A stretch of 59,079 bases of DNA from Pseudomonadota bacterium (GTDB lineage: Bacteria > Pseudomonadota > Gammaproteobacteria > Steroidobacterales > Steroidobacteraceae). This document shows positions 9,732-19,657 of the stretch, one piece after another. Within the stretch, counting starts at the first letter, position 1; every line of letters starts with the position of its first letter. Position numbers and translations under genes: made by a program. The notes beneath the pieces were generated by a model. It made no database searches. It was not told the origin of the DNA and worked only from the letters and a program-made list of their open reading frames with translations. The stretch lies in contig JAKBCE010000023.1 in the NCBI GenBank assembly GCA_021808195.1, forward strand, positions 3,690 through 62,768. The letters are read 5' to 3'.

Positions 9732-11327
9732 TCAAGGAGCCTCGCCTGCCCGCGCCTCGTCGAGAGTGGATGCCACGGGCCGGATTTCGAGCACCATCAG
9801 CGGCTCGGCAGCCGCAGTTCCGTCGCTCTCGATTCTCACCGACAGGAAATCGCCAAGCCCATCCTCGATTGTCTGTATGACACCCTCACCTGCCGTCAAG
9901 AGTCGTTCGATCTGTGAGGGTCTCATCACCTCTTCCGTGCCGAGCATCCATCGATCATGTGCCTCTAGAGGCTCATAGTGCAGCTCGACATCCGCCGCTG
10001 CGGTTGCTGGCGCCGGTGCCGCCAGCAACCGCAGCAACTCCGCGTCACCGGCACTCGCCCCAATTCGCTCGCAGGTCTCGGCAGGCGGATCGGCCGGAGC
10101 GGCTGGCGCTCGCGGGCTCGCGGCGCCGAGCACCTCACTCAGGTGTCCGCCGCGAACGCGCAGTACCCGCATCGAACCGATGCGCACCAGGGCGCAGTCG
10201 GCTCCCTGAGCGAGAAAAAATACTGCGGCGACGGCTGACTGGCACTGCGTGCTTGCCCGAGCGCTGTGTCCAATTGCACGCTGCAGCGCGCGCCGCAGAG
10301 CCTCCACTTGCGCCTGCAAGGACGCTTGCGGCGCCAGATCATGTGCCACGTCGGCGAGCATCTCGAGACAGGATGCCGATTCGGCGCCTGCGGGCGCCCC
10401 AATCACACCCCAGAGCCCGATGTCCGCACGCCGCACGAATCGCGGCTCCGTGCCCGCCTGCAGGCCGGAGCGATGCGGTCGGGGATGCGCTGCGCGCACC
10501 TCGAATTGCTGCGCCATCAGCAGTGGCTCGCTTTCAGCAGCCGCTGCAGCCGCGCTTGCAGGGCTCGTGGCCGTGTCGCCGGCAAGCGCGATACTGTGCC
10601 ATCTCGCCTGCGACCAGCGACCCTCGAGCAGCGCCACGAAGCTCTGTGGCGCAGGCAGACCGTTGGTGACGAGCCAGGCGGGCTCGAGCGACTCCGTGCC
10701 CTGCGTCCACCACATGGCGCACGGCCGGAAGGCGCGTAATAGCGTCAGGGATGCGAGCGCATTCGCAATGCGTCGCGGCGACTCATCCAGCAAAGAGATG
10801 TGCCACTGCGCCGCGGTGGTCGCGAACGCATTGGCGCGCATACGCGTCATCATTTGGCCGGACAGCTCGAGGTCGCTGTGCGCAAGGCTGTTGGCGAGTG
10901 CCTTGACCTGAGCGTCGAACGCTTCAAAATCAAAATCACCGGAATCAAGTGCCGCGCGCGCCAGCTCTTCGGCCGCATCGAACCACGCGCGGCCAGCCCC
11001 GCAGGCCATTTCGAACAGACAGCTGTCCGCCGGCAGCGGCAGCAGCACGGTGAGCGGGAAATAGCGTCCCACGCGATCGACGCTTGGCATCATGACACCG
11101 GCATACGGAACCTCACCGCAAATCCCTTCGGCGAGCACGAATCGCCAGACCGGGCTGGTCAGGTATGTCTCGAGCCAGCGCGCGCCGAGCAGTTCGCGGC
11201 TTGCGTGCAGACTCTCTTGCAGCCATGCATCCCAGACATCGACGAATGTCTGTGGCGCCCGCCGCTGCACGAAATCGCCCCTGCAGGGAAGCTTGCCGTA
11301 GAAGCCGCTCTCAGATGCCGCCAGCAT
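9732..11327 (-). CDS. tagF: TagF (ImpM) T6SS posttranslational repressor with a degenerate PP2C-like C-terminal domain
   Basis: About 531 residues from the ATG at 11327, 7 bases after tssM (an in-frame ATG at 11366 would overlap tssM). Residues ~7-130 carry the TagF/ImpM domain (GFYGKLPCRGDFV; YPLTVLLP-like segment RYFPLTVLLP). From about residue 290 the chain follows the neighbouring PP2C phosphatase motif by motif: GLWGVIGA against GLWAVADG, ALVRIGSMRVLRV against LSVWAGDSRIYRW, HDRWMLGTEE against RDRYLICSDG, and GDFLSVRIES against QDNVSAVVVE. The metal-binding Asp residues are lost at each position, so this half is probably a catalytically dead binding domain. TagF restrains T6SS assembly through Fha/TssM-level contacts; TagF-PppA fusions are known in other bacteria. 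Confidence 0.88.
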   Translation of the reverse strand: MLAASESGFYGKLPCRGDFVQRRAPQTFVDVWDAWLQESLHASRELLGARWLETYLTSPVWRFVLAEGICGEVPYAGVMMPSVDRVGRYFPLTVLLPLPADSCLFEMACGAGRAWFDAAEELARAALDSGDFDFEAFDAQVKALANSLAHSDLELSGQMMTRMRANAFATTAAQWHISLLDESPRRIANALASLTLLRAFRPCAMWWTQGTESLEPAWLVTNGLPAPQSFVALLEGRWSQARWHSIALAGDTATSPASAAAAAAESEPLLMAQQFEVRAAHPRPHRSGLQAGTEPRFVRRADIGLWGVIGAPAGAESASCLEMLADVAHDLAPQASLQAQVEALRRALQRAIGHSARASTQCQSAVAAVFFLAQGADCALVRIGSMRVLRVRGGHLSEVLGAASPRAPAAPADPPAETCERIGASAGDAELLRLLAAPAPATAAADVELHYEPLEAHDRWMLGTEEVMRPSQIERLLTAGEGVIQTIEDGLGDFLSVRIESDGTAAAEPLMVLEIRPVASTLDEARAGEAP

Positions 11328-11334
11328 GCTGCCA

Positions 11335-14300
11335 CTACGGATTGCAGTGAAATCCGATCGCCGCATCCTGTGCGAAAGGATTGCGGATGGAATCGGCGTT
11401 GAGCAGAACGCTCATCGACTTGCCGCCCGCGCGGAATGCGACGCGATAGCGCGTGCCCGAGAGCGCCACGACACGTGCCTCACCGAGGAGTCGGAACCAG
11501 GCCCAGGGTCCCTGCAGCACAGGACCGGGTATGTTCCCGGCCGGAGCGGTGAACTCGAAAGTGGCTTCGCCGAGGCTCCCCGGCCAGCTCATCTCGCTGC
11601 TCTGGACCGGTCCATGCGCGTACTTGAATCGTTGGCCGTCCACATTGAGACGGAAGCTCGACACCGTCGGATCGAGGACGTCGGCCATCAGGTTGAAGCG
11701 GACTCGCGGTTGCGCGGAACCGGAAGGAAAAAACACCTCGCGGATGCGACGCGCGCGTTCGAATTGCTGCAGCATCGCCGCTGATCCGGCTGCCGCCCCA
11801 GCTCGCCATCGCCACGGTACGCTCGTGGTGTCAACGAGTTGTGCCAAGTGACTGCGGAAGAAGGTCGCAAACACCCCATTCGGTCCGAAGACGTGGGCGA
11901 AATCCCCGAGTGCCGCGTCGCTCGGACTGTTCGGGTCGAGCGGGTAGCGTCCGCTAACCAGCTCGCGACACGGTCTGACGACCTTGGCCTGATAGAGCTT
12001 GGCGAGCTCGCCGCTTGCCTCCGAATTGACGATCGAAGCGCTGCGGACCGCCACTTGAGCTGCCAGACGCCCGATCGGTGCCGGTAGCTCCTGGGCCAAG
12101 AGCGCGAGCGACTGTCGCGCCCCGCGCATCGCCGCCTGGACGCTCGGATCGAGCGCGCTTTGCTGCCCGACGCCCGACCCTGTGGAGAGCAGCCGCTGGT
12201 ACTGCTGATTCAGCGTGGCCAGCATCTGATCGATCGGTGCCTGCCCGGGCGGACCCGACACCAGCTGGCGGATAGGGGCGAAATAGCTCGTCACGCGCGT
12301 CCCCGGCGGTGGCGCACCCTGCGGCCCGGAGCCAATGACTTTCTTCAGCGCGTTGAGCTTTGCGCTCGCGAGCGCACCGCCGAGCGCAGCCGCTGCACTC
12401 TTGGGGGGCTTCAGCAGATCCGTGTTCCGCGCCACCACCCTTAAGAAGCCCTTGAGCGGAGATGCAGGGCTCGAGATGATCCCAAGCGTATCGATGAATT
12501 GCTGCGGGGAGCCGGCAGAGCGGATGCCGACATCCTGAACCAGCGTTTTCCAGTACTGCAGGTAGTCGCTCTCATAGAGGCTCATCACCTGGTACGCCAA
12601 GCCTCCGCTGTCGTGCAAATCGGGTACCTGAGCACCGAAGACCCAGGAATTCTTCAGAAAGTCTGCAACCAGCTCATAGCGGCTCTTGCTGTTGATGCGC
12701 TCGAATACCGCCCGCGTATACAGCGCCGGTATGGGTTGCGACAGGGGTGTGCCGCTGCGACGGACGAGCACAGAAGACCCCGTGCCGATCTTAAGATCGA
12801 GTCTGATCGAGTGCGTCGTGTCGTTCAGATAGCGCAGCTTCAACTGATCATAGATCAACACAGGCAGCGAAGCGCTGCGCAACGCGATGCGCGCCTGGGC
12901 TACGGCCTGCGTGTCGAGCGGAATCGAGCTCAGCCGATCATGGGTGAGCAGCTGGTTGAACTGCTCATCGAGTTCGCGCGCCGTGGCCGAGTCCTGCGGA
13001 TACATCGAATGCCAGAGAACCTTCGCCACGTAGCGCAGGTAATCGGGGTCACGATGTTGAGCGCTGCCCAGCATCAAGTAGCCTTTTAGAAACGCGTACA
13101 GCTTCTGCGGCGAGGCGACACTGCCTTGCAGCGTCTGTTGCCACTGCTCGGCGAGTGCCGGCACCAGAGTTGCGTTGAGCTCGCGGACGTAGGCGTCGCG
13201 CGCTTCGGTGCCGATTTCCGCACCCTGATACAGCCCGGCGCGCATGTACCAGGGAACCTTGCCGCGATACTGCTCGGCCTGCTGCGCCACGTGCCGAAGC
13301 GCATCGAGCCGTGGCAGCCCGGCGGCAACACTGAGGTCAGCGGGCTTGCCGAGTTGCTGGTACGCATGAGTTGCCGTGGAAACGCGCTCGAGGTAAGCCG
13401 CATTGGCATCGTAGCTGCCCATGAGCCACGCCAGCAGCAGCACGAGCACGGCGAGGCAGCCGATATAGGCGCCGGAACGTGCCAGGATCATGCGTGCCTG
13501 CACCACCCGATTCACGCCGGCAAGCCCGGACTCGGGAAAGATCACCCCTCTGAGCAGCGTATCGATGAAGTAAGCACGTCCCCGGCCCGGCGCCGGGGGC
13601 GCCACCGCTCCGCTCACACCGAAAGTGCGCGCGATGGCGCCGAGCATCCGATCGATAGGAGCGCCTTCCTGCGTGCCACTCGTGAAGTACACCCCGCGCA
13701 GCAGCACCAGCCGCTCGAATCCGGAGGCGCTAAAGACGCGCTGCAACAGCTCATTCAGCGCCGGGCCGAGCGCGCTCAGCTGTTGCGGAAAAGCCAGAAC
13801 GCTCGTGCGCCTGCGCGGGTCGCGCTCGGCACTCATACGCACCAGCACCCGTTGCTGCAGGCGCGCAATCAATTCATCGAATTCCGTGCCGTAGTGTGTC
13901 GCCGCCTGTCCAGACTCCGACACTTCGATGGGGAAGGTCGTGCCCCAGACCTGGGCTCGTCCGGCGGCATCGAGATCCTCGAAGAACTCGCTGAACCCAG
14001 CGATCAGGTCGCACTTGGTCACCAGGACATATACCGGTACCGTGATGGCGAGTTCCCGTCCGAGCTCCTCAAGCCGCGCACGCACCGCGTGGATCTGTTG
14101 TTCGCGCTCGCTCTCGCTCAGCACGATCAGATCCGTCGCACTCACCGCGACGATGACGCCGTTGATGGGCTGGCGTCCACGGAATTTGCGCAGCAGTTGC
14201 AGAAATGCACTCCAGCCGGCGGCATCGGCGCTCGCGCTGGAGTCCTGTGTCGTGAACCGACCTGCGGTATCGAGGAGGATCGCCTCGTTGGTGAACCACC

Positions 14301-14799
14301 AGTCGCAATTGCGCGTGCCACCGACGCCGCGCACGGCTTCTTTGCCGAACTTCTGGGCGAGTGGAAAATGAAGCCCCGAATTGACCAGCAGTGTCGTCTT
14401 GCCGGCGCCGGGGGGACCGATAATCACGTACCACGGCAGCTCATAGAGGCTGGCAGCGCCCTTCTTGCGGGACCGTTTGAGCGCCTCGATCGCCTCTTCG
14501 AATCGTTTGCGCAATTGGGCGGCATCGCCACCGGCTGGCGAGGCCGGTGCTGCGCTCGCCTGATTGGCCACCTGTTCGCCGAGCTGGCGGCTCGCCTGCG
14601 CGCTCTTGAGCTGACGAAGTTGCACATATGCTGCATAGCCGACCGCAAGCACAAGCATCACAAGCAGCCGCGCGATGACCGTTGCAAGCGGCGCGTGGCC
14701 CGCGAAGGCGAAATACGGGCCGGCAAACCAGATCAACACACCCAGCAGAATCAACCCGAGGGTCACCAGGAATACCCGGCTCTTGAGGAGCTTGATCAC
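11335..14799 (-). CDS. tssM: TssM (IcmF/VasK) T6SS inner-membrane protein
   Basis: 1154 residues, GTG start directly after the tssL stop (TAAGTG). Two N-terminal transmembrane helices (about 9-33 and 36-58), a cytoplasmic NTPase-like domain with Walker A GPPGAGKT at 128-135 and a LLDTAGRF switch segment, a third transmembrane helix near residue 440, then a large periplasmic region with the IcmF-related and C-terminal beta domains. TssM, TssL and TssJ form the envelope-spanning membrane complex that docks the baseplate. The intact Walker A lysine suggests a nucleotide-responsive TssM. The C-terminal domain should contact lipoprotein TssJ. Confidence 0.95.
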   Translation of the reverse strand: MIKLLKSRVFLVTLGLILLGVLIWFAGPYFAFAGHAPLATVIARLLVMLVLAVGYAAYVQLRQLKSAQASRQLGEQVANQASAAPASPAGGDAAQLRKRFEEAIEALKRSRKKGAASLYELPWYVIIGPPGAGKTTLLVNSGLHFPLAQKFGKEAVRGVGGTRNCDWWFTNEAILLDTAGRFTTQDSSASADAAGWSAFLQLLRKFRGRQPINGVIVAVSATDLIVLSESEREQQIHAVRARLEELGRELAITVPVYVLVTKCDLIAGFSEFFEDLDAAGRAQVWGTTFPIEVSESGQAATHYGTEFDELIARLQQRVLVRMSAERDPRRRTSVLAFPQQLSALGPALNELLQRVFSASGFERLVLLRGVYFTSGTQEGAPIDRMLGAIARTFGVSGAVAPPAPGRGRAYFIDTLLRGVIFPESGLAGVNRVVQARMILARSGAYIGCLAVLVLLLAWLMGSYDANAAYLERVSTATHAYQQLGKPADLSVAAGLPRLDALRHVAQQAEQYRGKVPWYMRAGLYQGAEIGTEARDAYVRELNATLVPALAEQWQQTLQGSVASPQKLYAFLKGYLMLGSAQHRDPDYLRYVAKVLWHSMYPQDSATARELDEQFNQLLTHDRLSSIPLDTQAVAQARIALRSASLPVLIYDQLKLRYLNDTTHSIRLDLKIGTGSSVLVRRSGTPLSQPIPALYTRAVFERINSKSRYELVADFLKNSWVFGAQVPDLHDSGGLAYQVMSLYESDYLQYWKTLVQDVGIRSAGSPQQFIDTLGIISSPASPLKGFLRVVARNTDLLKPPKSAAAALGGALASAKLNALKKVIGSGPQGAPPPGTRVTSYFAPIRQLVSGPPGQAPIDQMLATLNQQYQRLLSTGSGVGQQSALDPSVQAAMRGARQSLALLAQELPAPIGRLAAQVAVRSASIVNSEASGELAKLYQAKVVRPCRELVSGRYPLDPNSPSDAALGDFAHVFGPNGVFATFFRSHLAQLVDTTSVPWRWRAGAAAGSAAMLQQFERARRIREVFFPSGSAQPRVRFNLMADVLDPTVSSFRLNVDGQRFKYAHGPVQSSEMSWPGSLGEATFEFTAPAGNIPGPVLQGPWAWFRLLGEARVVALSGTRYRVAFRAGGKSMSVLLNADSIRNPFAQDAAIGFHCNP

Positions 14800-16164
14800 T
14801 TAAAGGCCTCGCAAGAGCAAGATTTCAACGCGGCGGTTGCGCGCCCGGTTCTGCGGCAGATTTGCCGGCCGGTAAAGCGGATCGGAGGCACCCTTGCCGA
14901 TCGTTGCAATTCGGCCTGCATCGGGAAGCTGCCGCGCGAGCAACGCGGCCACGGTCCGCGCGCGCGCGCGGGAGAGCACGAAATTGTTGGGGAATTCGAA
15001 GGAATGCACTGGCACATCGTCCGTATGCCCGACGACGACCACGCGCCCTGGGATGCCCTGCAGCGCCGCACCGACGGCCGAGACGAGCGGCAGATAGCGT
15101 GGGCTCACCCGTGCACTGCCCGAGGCGAACAAATCCGGCACGGTGAGCGTGATGCGCGTGCGAGCGCCGAGGTTCTCGACGGTGAGCAGACCGGCGGCGA
15201 TCTGGGGTGCAAGCCGGCTCGACAGACCCGTCGGCGGCAGAGCCGCACCGCCGGCCGGTTGCAGCGGCCTAAGCCCGACGTTCGCCAGCGCAGCACTGAT
15301 CGGCGCCGAGCGCGCATTCAGTCTTGAATTGAACAGCCACCAGGCGCCAAAAACAATCGCCACCGTCGCGACCGCCACGACCCACAGTGGCACCAGATGC
15401 AGCATCGTGTGACGTCGATTCTCGACACCGGTCCAATGCAAAGAAAGTGCCGGATCCGCAGGCCCTCGCAGCTGTTCGATTCTCTGCAACAGATCGCGAC
15501 GAATATCCTCAAGGCGGATCGTGCCGCGCTCATCGAGACGATAGCGTCCCTCAAATCCCAGTGACAGGCAGACATACCAGAGTTCGAGCAGCGAGAGGTA
15601 GCGCTGCGGCTCGCCGAGCAATCGGTCGAGGATCTGAAAGAACTTATCGCCGCCCTGAGCTTCGCGATGGAAAGTCACCAACAGTGACTCGACGGCCCAA
15701 CCGCTCTGCGCACCCCACGGGGTGTTAAGGACCGCCTCGTCGATAACAGTGCAGAGCGCATAGCGCGCTGCCAGCACATCCGCATCGGGTATTGTGGCTC
15801 GCCGCAGCCGCTCCTCGAACGCCCGAATCTCCTGAATGCACTGTGCGCGCAGCCCCTGTACGTTGGCATTGGCGATCTGACCGCGGAGCCGTCCAGCGAG
15901 CACCAGCAGTGGAACGGCAGCCTGCAGCACCGGATTGCGCCCTGCCCCGACAAACTCAGCGACGGTGCCGGCGGTGTCCGGTGCCGGGCCCGACGGGGTG
16001 GGCGGCCCTGGCCACCCTGCATTCGGCGCTCTATTACGCTCGCTGCTCGGGGCGGGCGGCGCCGCTGCGTCTGGCCCCGCTGCGACATTCGGGCGACGCC
16101 CCGGGCGCGGCCTGAGGATGGTCGCATCACTCGGCGCAAATGGATCATCAGGGGGCGTGCTCAT
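14800..16164 (-). CDS. tssL: TssL (DotU) fused to an OmpA-like peptidoglycan-binding domain
   Basis: 454 residues. A Pro/Ala-rich N-terminal tail of about 60 residues is followed by the cytoplasmic DotU helical domain (about 70-245, including YALCTVIDEAVLNTPWG and LWYVCLSLGFEGRY), one transmembrane helix (WVVAVATVAIVFGAWWLF) near residue 265, and a periplasmic OmpA-like domain at about 330-450 (GHTDDVPV, NFVLSRARARTVAALL, NRARNRRVEILLL). This is the specialised TssL form that anchors the membrane complex to the cell wall by itself. It sits between tssK and tssM in the usual J-K-L-M order. Confidence 0.95.
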   Translation of the reverse strand: MSTPPDDPFAPSDATILRPRPGRRPNVAAGPDAAAPPAPSSERNRAPNAGWPGPPTPSGPAPDTAGTVAEFVGAGRNPVLQAAVPLLVLAGRLRGQIANANVQGLRAQCIQEIRAFEERLRRATIPDADVLAARYALCTVIDEAVLNTPWGAQSGWAVESLLVTFHREAQGGDKFFQILDRLLGEPQRYLSLLELWYVCLSLGFEGRYRLDERGTIRLEDIRRDLLQRIEQLRGPADPALSLHWTGVENRRHTMLHLVPLWVVAVATVAIVFGAWWLFNSRLNARSAPISAALANVGLRPLQPAGGAALPPTGLSSRLAPQIAAGLLTVENLGARTRITLTVPDLFASGSARVSPRYLPLVSAVGAALQGIPGRVVVVGHTDDVPVHSFEFPNNFVLSRARARTVAALLARQLPDAGRIATIGKGASDPLYRPANLPQNRARNRRVEILLLRGL

Positions 16165-16167
16165 CGA

Positions 16168-17502
16168 TCAGCTCCGTATCGCCCAGAACTCCAGCGTGAG
16201 GCCGGGAAAACTTCCGGACTGGTGGATCGCAATGCCGCCGGAGGCCTTCAGGCCGCTCCACAGCTCACTCTGGGGGTCGAGTTCGAAGTAGGCATATCCG
16301 GCGTGATACGGAATCTGGCGCGGTGCAACCGGCATGGGGCGGATTGCGATACCGGGTAGTTGCAGGTTGACCAAATCGCGGATCTTCTCGACTGGACCGA
16401 TCTTCAATTGCTGCGGAAATTGGCGTCGGAACTCCTCGGTCGGCATCTCCGCCCGGGCGGCGAGCACGAACACCGCGGAATCGAACAGGGTCCGATCGGG
16501 CACGTTGCCGACGCTGATCCCGAACTTCTTCTGGGCGAGTGGAATCGGTACCGCGTTCTGCTCGAGGACCACGCTGAGCGCGGCTCTGAGCGAGTGGATC
16601 AGCGGCTCGAAACTGCCCCGCAGCGCATCATGATGATATCCCGGAAATTGCGCCGGACGGCGCGCACTCGCGGTGAGGGTGGCCAGATCCCCGGCAATCT
16701 GCAGGCCAATCCGGTAGAACTCCTCCGGGTGACAACGCGCGCCGGCCGCCAGGTGCGCCACGAGCGGCTCATAACGATTGACCGTCTGCAGCATCAGGAA
16801 ATCGGCGATCTCGGCCGCGCCGCCCCGACCGCTTGCGACGGCACGCGCAGCCAGCGCCTCCCCGCGCTGGTGCAGCAGTCCTTGCAGCTCGGACAGAAAT
16901 GTCGCCAGCCGCGGCGCAGCGCTGCATGTCAGCACCGTGGGGATGAACGATTCATCGAGAATCACCTGCTTGTCCGCGCGGCACTCAATGACGCGCGCGA
17001 GCGGGATCTGTGCGAAGTCCTCGGCCGGCTCGCTCTGTGGCATGAGACGTGCGCTCAAGGCGGCCACCTCGAGCTCGACGACCGAGGCGACGTCCGACAT
17101 CACATCGCGCGTCTGGTGATCGATGGTGCGATATCGGCTCGCCTGCATCGCCGCTGAGGCGCGCGTGGTGAGCGTCGCCCCGGCCCTCTGCAAAGGAATG
17201 GCCAGATGCACCACCTGGTCGCGCACCTGCGTACCGACCTCGAGCGGCGCCGGCAGCGGATCGCAGTCCGGCATGACAAACGGCGTACCATCCGGGAATA
17301 CTCCACGGGCACGCCGCAACGCCAATTTGCCGATCGCGAGCAAGTCACGCTCGATCTCGAGCTCCGTGAAACCCCAGGAATCGGCGCGCAGCGCCGCGGT
17401 CCGCCCCTGCAGATAAGCCTCGAGATAACGCTCCTGCTGTTGAAAATGCTGAGGCCGTAGAAACAACCCCTCAGACCAGACGACTCGATTCTTATCAGAC
17501 AT
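16168..17502 (-). CDS. tssK: TssK baseplate protein
   Basis: 444 residues, ATG at 17502. Opens with the characteristic VVWSEGLFLRPQHFQQQERY and continues through the typical RGVFPDGTPF and DLVNLQLPGI segments, at normal family length. TssK is the trimeric adaptor joining the TssE-F-G wedge to the TssM/TssL membrane complex. It lies 3 bases upstream of tssL and 36 bases after tssJ, so the J-K-L-M genes are one transcription unit. Confidence 0.97.
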   Translation of the reverse strand: MSDKNRVVWSEGLFLRPQHFQQQERYLEAYLQGRTAALRADSWGFTELEIERDLLAIGKLALRRARGVFPDGTPFVMPDCDPLPAPLEVGTQVRDQVVHLAIPLQRAGATLTTRASAAMQASRYRTIDHQTRDVMSDVASVVELEVAALSARLMPQSEPAEDFAQIPLARVIECRADKQVILDESFIPTVLTCSAAPRLATFLSELQGLLHQRGEALAARAVASGRGGAAEIADFLMLQTVNRYEPLVAHLAAGARCHPEEFYRIGLQIAGDLATLTASARRPAQFPGYHHDALRGSFEPLIHSLRAALSVVLEQNAVPIPLAQKKFGISVGNVPDRTLFDSAVFVLAARAEMPTEEFRRQFPQQLKIGPVEKIRDLVNLQLPGIAIRPMPVAPRQIPYHAGYAYFELDPQSELWSGLKASGGIAIHQSGSFPGLTLEFWAIRS

Positions 17503-17538
17503 CTCGCTTGCGACCTTCGATTGAGATGGGTCTCGGTA

Positions 17539-18024
17539 TCATTCCGAGACAGCAATACCGACGGCACTCTTGCCGATATGCACCGTGACGCGACGGGACG
17601 CCAGCAGCTTCAGTAGCGATTTCTTCGGTACGCCTACGACAGCACGCCAGCGCGTCGTGCGTACGTTGCGGTACGCGGCGAGGACCCCGAGGTAACGAGC
17701 GCCGGCGGACAGATCGATGTGCAGTGGCAAATCCTGCCCGGGGAAGACCGTACGTTCGTCCCGCGCGATGAGACTCGAGCCGAGCGTGCGGCGCTGGTGG
17801 TCGTAGAGCGCGAAAAAGCCGGCATTCATGAACCGGGATTTGCCCCGCAACTGATACACGCGTACCACCACGGGTGAGGGTTGGCCGAGTGCGTCGGGAT
17901 TGACAGACTTGCTGGCAACGAGGGTTGCCAGCGTGCGGGTCGGCTTCGGCCGACTAGCGGCGCAGCCTGCGAGCCCCAGCAGGCCGCAGGCCATGATCGT
18001 CAGCGCGACGGACCATCGATGCAC
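17539..18024 (-). CDS. tssJ: TssJ outer-membrane lipoprotein
   Basis: 161 residues with a lipoprotein signal peptide ending in the lipobox LAGC (Cys near residue 21). The mature domain shows the TssJ pattern (PVVVRVYQLRGKSRFMNAGFFALY...DERTVFPGQ). TssJ is anchored in the inner leaflet of the outer membrane and holds the C-terminus of TssM. It is followed by tssK after 36 bases and preceded by tagH at an 82-base gap. Confidence 0.93.
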   Translation of the reverse strand: MHRWSVALTIMACGLLGLAGCAASRPKPTRTLATLVASKSVNPDALGQPSPVVVRVYQLRGKSRFMNAGFFALYDHQRRTLGSSLIARDERTVFPGQDLPLHIDLSAGARYLGVLAAYRNVRTTRWRAVVGVPKKSLLKLLASRRVTVHIGKSAVGIAVSE

Positions 18025-18106
18025 TGTGAATTCCCCCTATCCTCCGCGTACTGCGGGTCGCCGCTGCCCCACCGGTTGCCACGCCTGCGAACTTCCATCT
18101 TAAGCG

Positions 18107-19657
18107 CTAGCGCCGCGACTTGCTGTGATTCCGCTTCAGTTCCTCCAGTTGCCGTTCGTACGCCACGGCGAACTCCTCGGCGAACAACTGACGAAACGCC
18201 CGCTCGCGATCCTGCGCAAGCTCCTGGAACTCTTGCACGAATTGCTCCCAATAGCGCGCCTTGGCGTTCACCGCAAGCAGTGAACCGCGGCGAGCCCGTT
18301 TGTCAAACGCCTCCTGCAGTTGCTGCGGATCGAACCGGTCGAGCACCTGCTCGAAACCCGCGCGCATCCCGGCCAGCATGGCAAGCTGGTGATACCGGAT
18401 GTCATTGAACGCATCCTCGAACGCCTCGACAGCCGGCAGGTAGGCAGGATTACGCCGCCCGAGCAGAGAGGCGAGCGCATCGTTCGCATCGGCCGCAAAC
18501 TTAAGGGGATTGTTCTCGACGGTCTTCACCACCGTCTGCGTCAGCCGAAACTGTTCCTTGATCTCCGTTCGGGCGCGCAGCACCTCGATGACCCCCTGCA
18601 CCACGCAGCGCAGGATCTGGCCAAGGGCGGCCGGCGAGTCAGCGGGCAACGCGCCGGGGTCGACGCCCGCGGCCCGCAGCAGCGCGATGACATCGAAGCT
18701 CTGCGAATCAGCGAGGGCGGGTGGCCCGACGCCAGGTCGCGGCGCGCTGGGGGCCGGGGCCGGGAGCGACGTCGCTCCCCCTGTGCCGGCGGTGGCCGTG
18801 CCACCCGCGGGCGCTGCTTGCGGCAGAGCCGAGACTGCTTGAGAGGCCGGGGTGGGACGGATCGGCGGTCGTGCATCGACGCCGGCGGCCGCTTTGCGCG
18901 AGAAGCTGGTCTTGTCCCAATCATCCGGGATCGCGGAACTCACCGCCGGGTTCGAGGGCGCCGGCTGAATCGGTACCGCCCCCCCTGCCGGCGCTGCCGG
19001 TGGGGATGACTTGGCGCGACCGAACGTCGTCACGTTCCAATCATCGGGTATCACCGGTTGCGCGGGGTTCGCCGTCGCGGGACTCGGGCGGGGGGCAGAG
19101 AAGTGATCGCTCAACCCAGGGGTATGATTCCAGCGGGCTTCCTGGGCAGGCGGTGCGCTTGCCCGCACATCGCTCGATCCGCCCAGATGGCGAAGCGGAT
19201 CCAGCTCATCCGCGGAGGCCTCGAGCGGGCCCCCCACTGGGGGCACGAGGTCCCGTGGCCGCAGATCGAACGGGTCATCCGACGGAATGAGCGGCCGGGC
19301 ATCCCATTCACCGCGCGGCGTGCCGGCCGGTTCCACTGCAGCACCTTCGAGCCCGACGCAGATTTCGTACTCGTCAATGAACAGACGATCGCCATGGCGC
19401 AACGGGCGCCGTTCGAGCTTCGGTATCAGGCTCTGCGGTGAGCCGATTGCCACGCCATTTTCACCGGCACTTTCGATGTAGTACGTTCCACTGATCCAGC
19501 GGACGGTCGCGTGATGGCGCGAAATGTACGGATTCGCCAAGACCCAGTCGCAGTCCGGCGCCCGCCCGATGCGCCCGCCCTCGGGTCCGAAGACCTTGCG
19601 GCGGTCCGATCCGAGGCTTTCACCGTTGCCGCTGATTATGTCGAGCGTGAGATTCAT
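18107..19657 (-). CDS. tagH: TagH/Fha FHA-domain T6SS regulator
   Basis: 516 residues from the ATG at 19657. The N-terminal ~100 residues are a forkhead-associated domain (GRIGRAPDCDWVL, ISRHHATV, SAGENGVAIG), which binds phosphothreonine. A long Pro/Ala/Ser-rich low-complexity linker (~120-330) contains a duplicated IPDDWN/DKTSFSRK-like element. The C-terminal ~190 residues are the helical TagH/VasC domain (LLRAAGVDPGALP; FAEEFAVAYERQLEELKR). It is the expected target of the kinase (4845-8849) and phosphatase (8846-9586) and a scaffold for TssM-level activation. The frame is open upstream to 19876, but the extension is shadow-like. A 215-base gap separates it from the immunity gene, enough for its own promoter. 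Confidence 0.92.
   Translation of the reverse strand: MNLTLDIISGNGESLGSDRRKVFGPEGGRIGRAPDCDWVLANPYISRHHATVRWISGTYYIESAGENGVAIGSPQSLIPKLERRPLRHGDRLFIDEYEICVGLEGAAVEPAGTPRGEWDARPLIPSDDPFDLRPRDLVPPVGGPLEASADELDPLRHLGGSSDVRASAPPAQEARWNHTPGLSDHFSAPRPSPATANPAQPVIPDDWNVTTFGRAKSSPPAAPAGGAVPIQPAPSNPAVSSAIPDDWDKTSFSRKAAAGVDARPPIRPTPASQAVSALPQAAPAGGTATAGTGGATSLPAPAPSAPRPGVGPPALADSQSFDVIALLRAAGVDPGALPADSPAALGQILRCVVQGVIEVLRARTEIKEQFRLTQTVVKTVENNPLKFAADANDALASLLGRRNPAYLPAVEAFEDAFNDIRYHQLAMLAGMRAGFEQVLDRFDPQQLQEAFDKRARRGSLLAVNAKARYWEQFVQEFQELAQDRERAFRQLFAEEFAVAYERQLEELKRNHSKSRR

Noticed and set aside
13126..15327. 733-codon plus-strand frame opposite tssM/tssL
   Set aside because: Both minus-strand genes are certain, and this frame shows only shadow composition.
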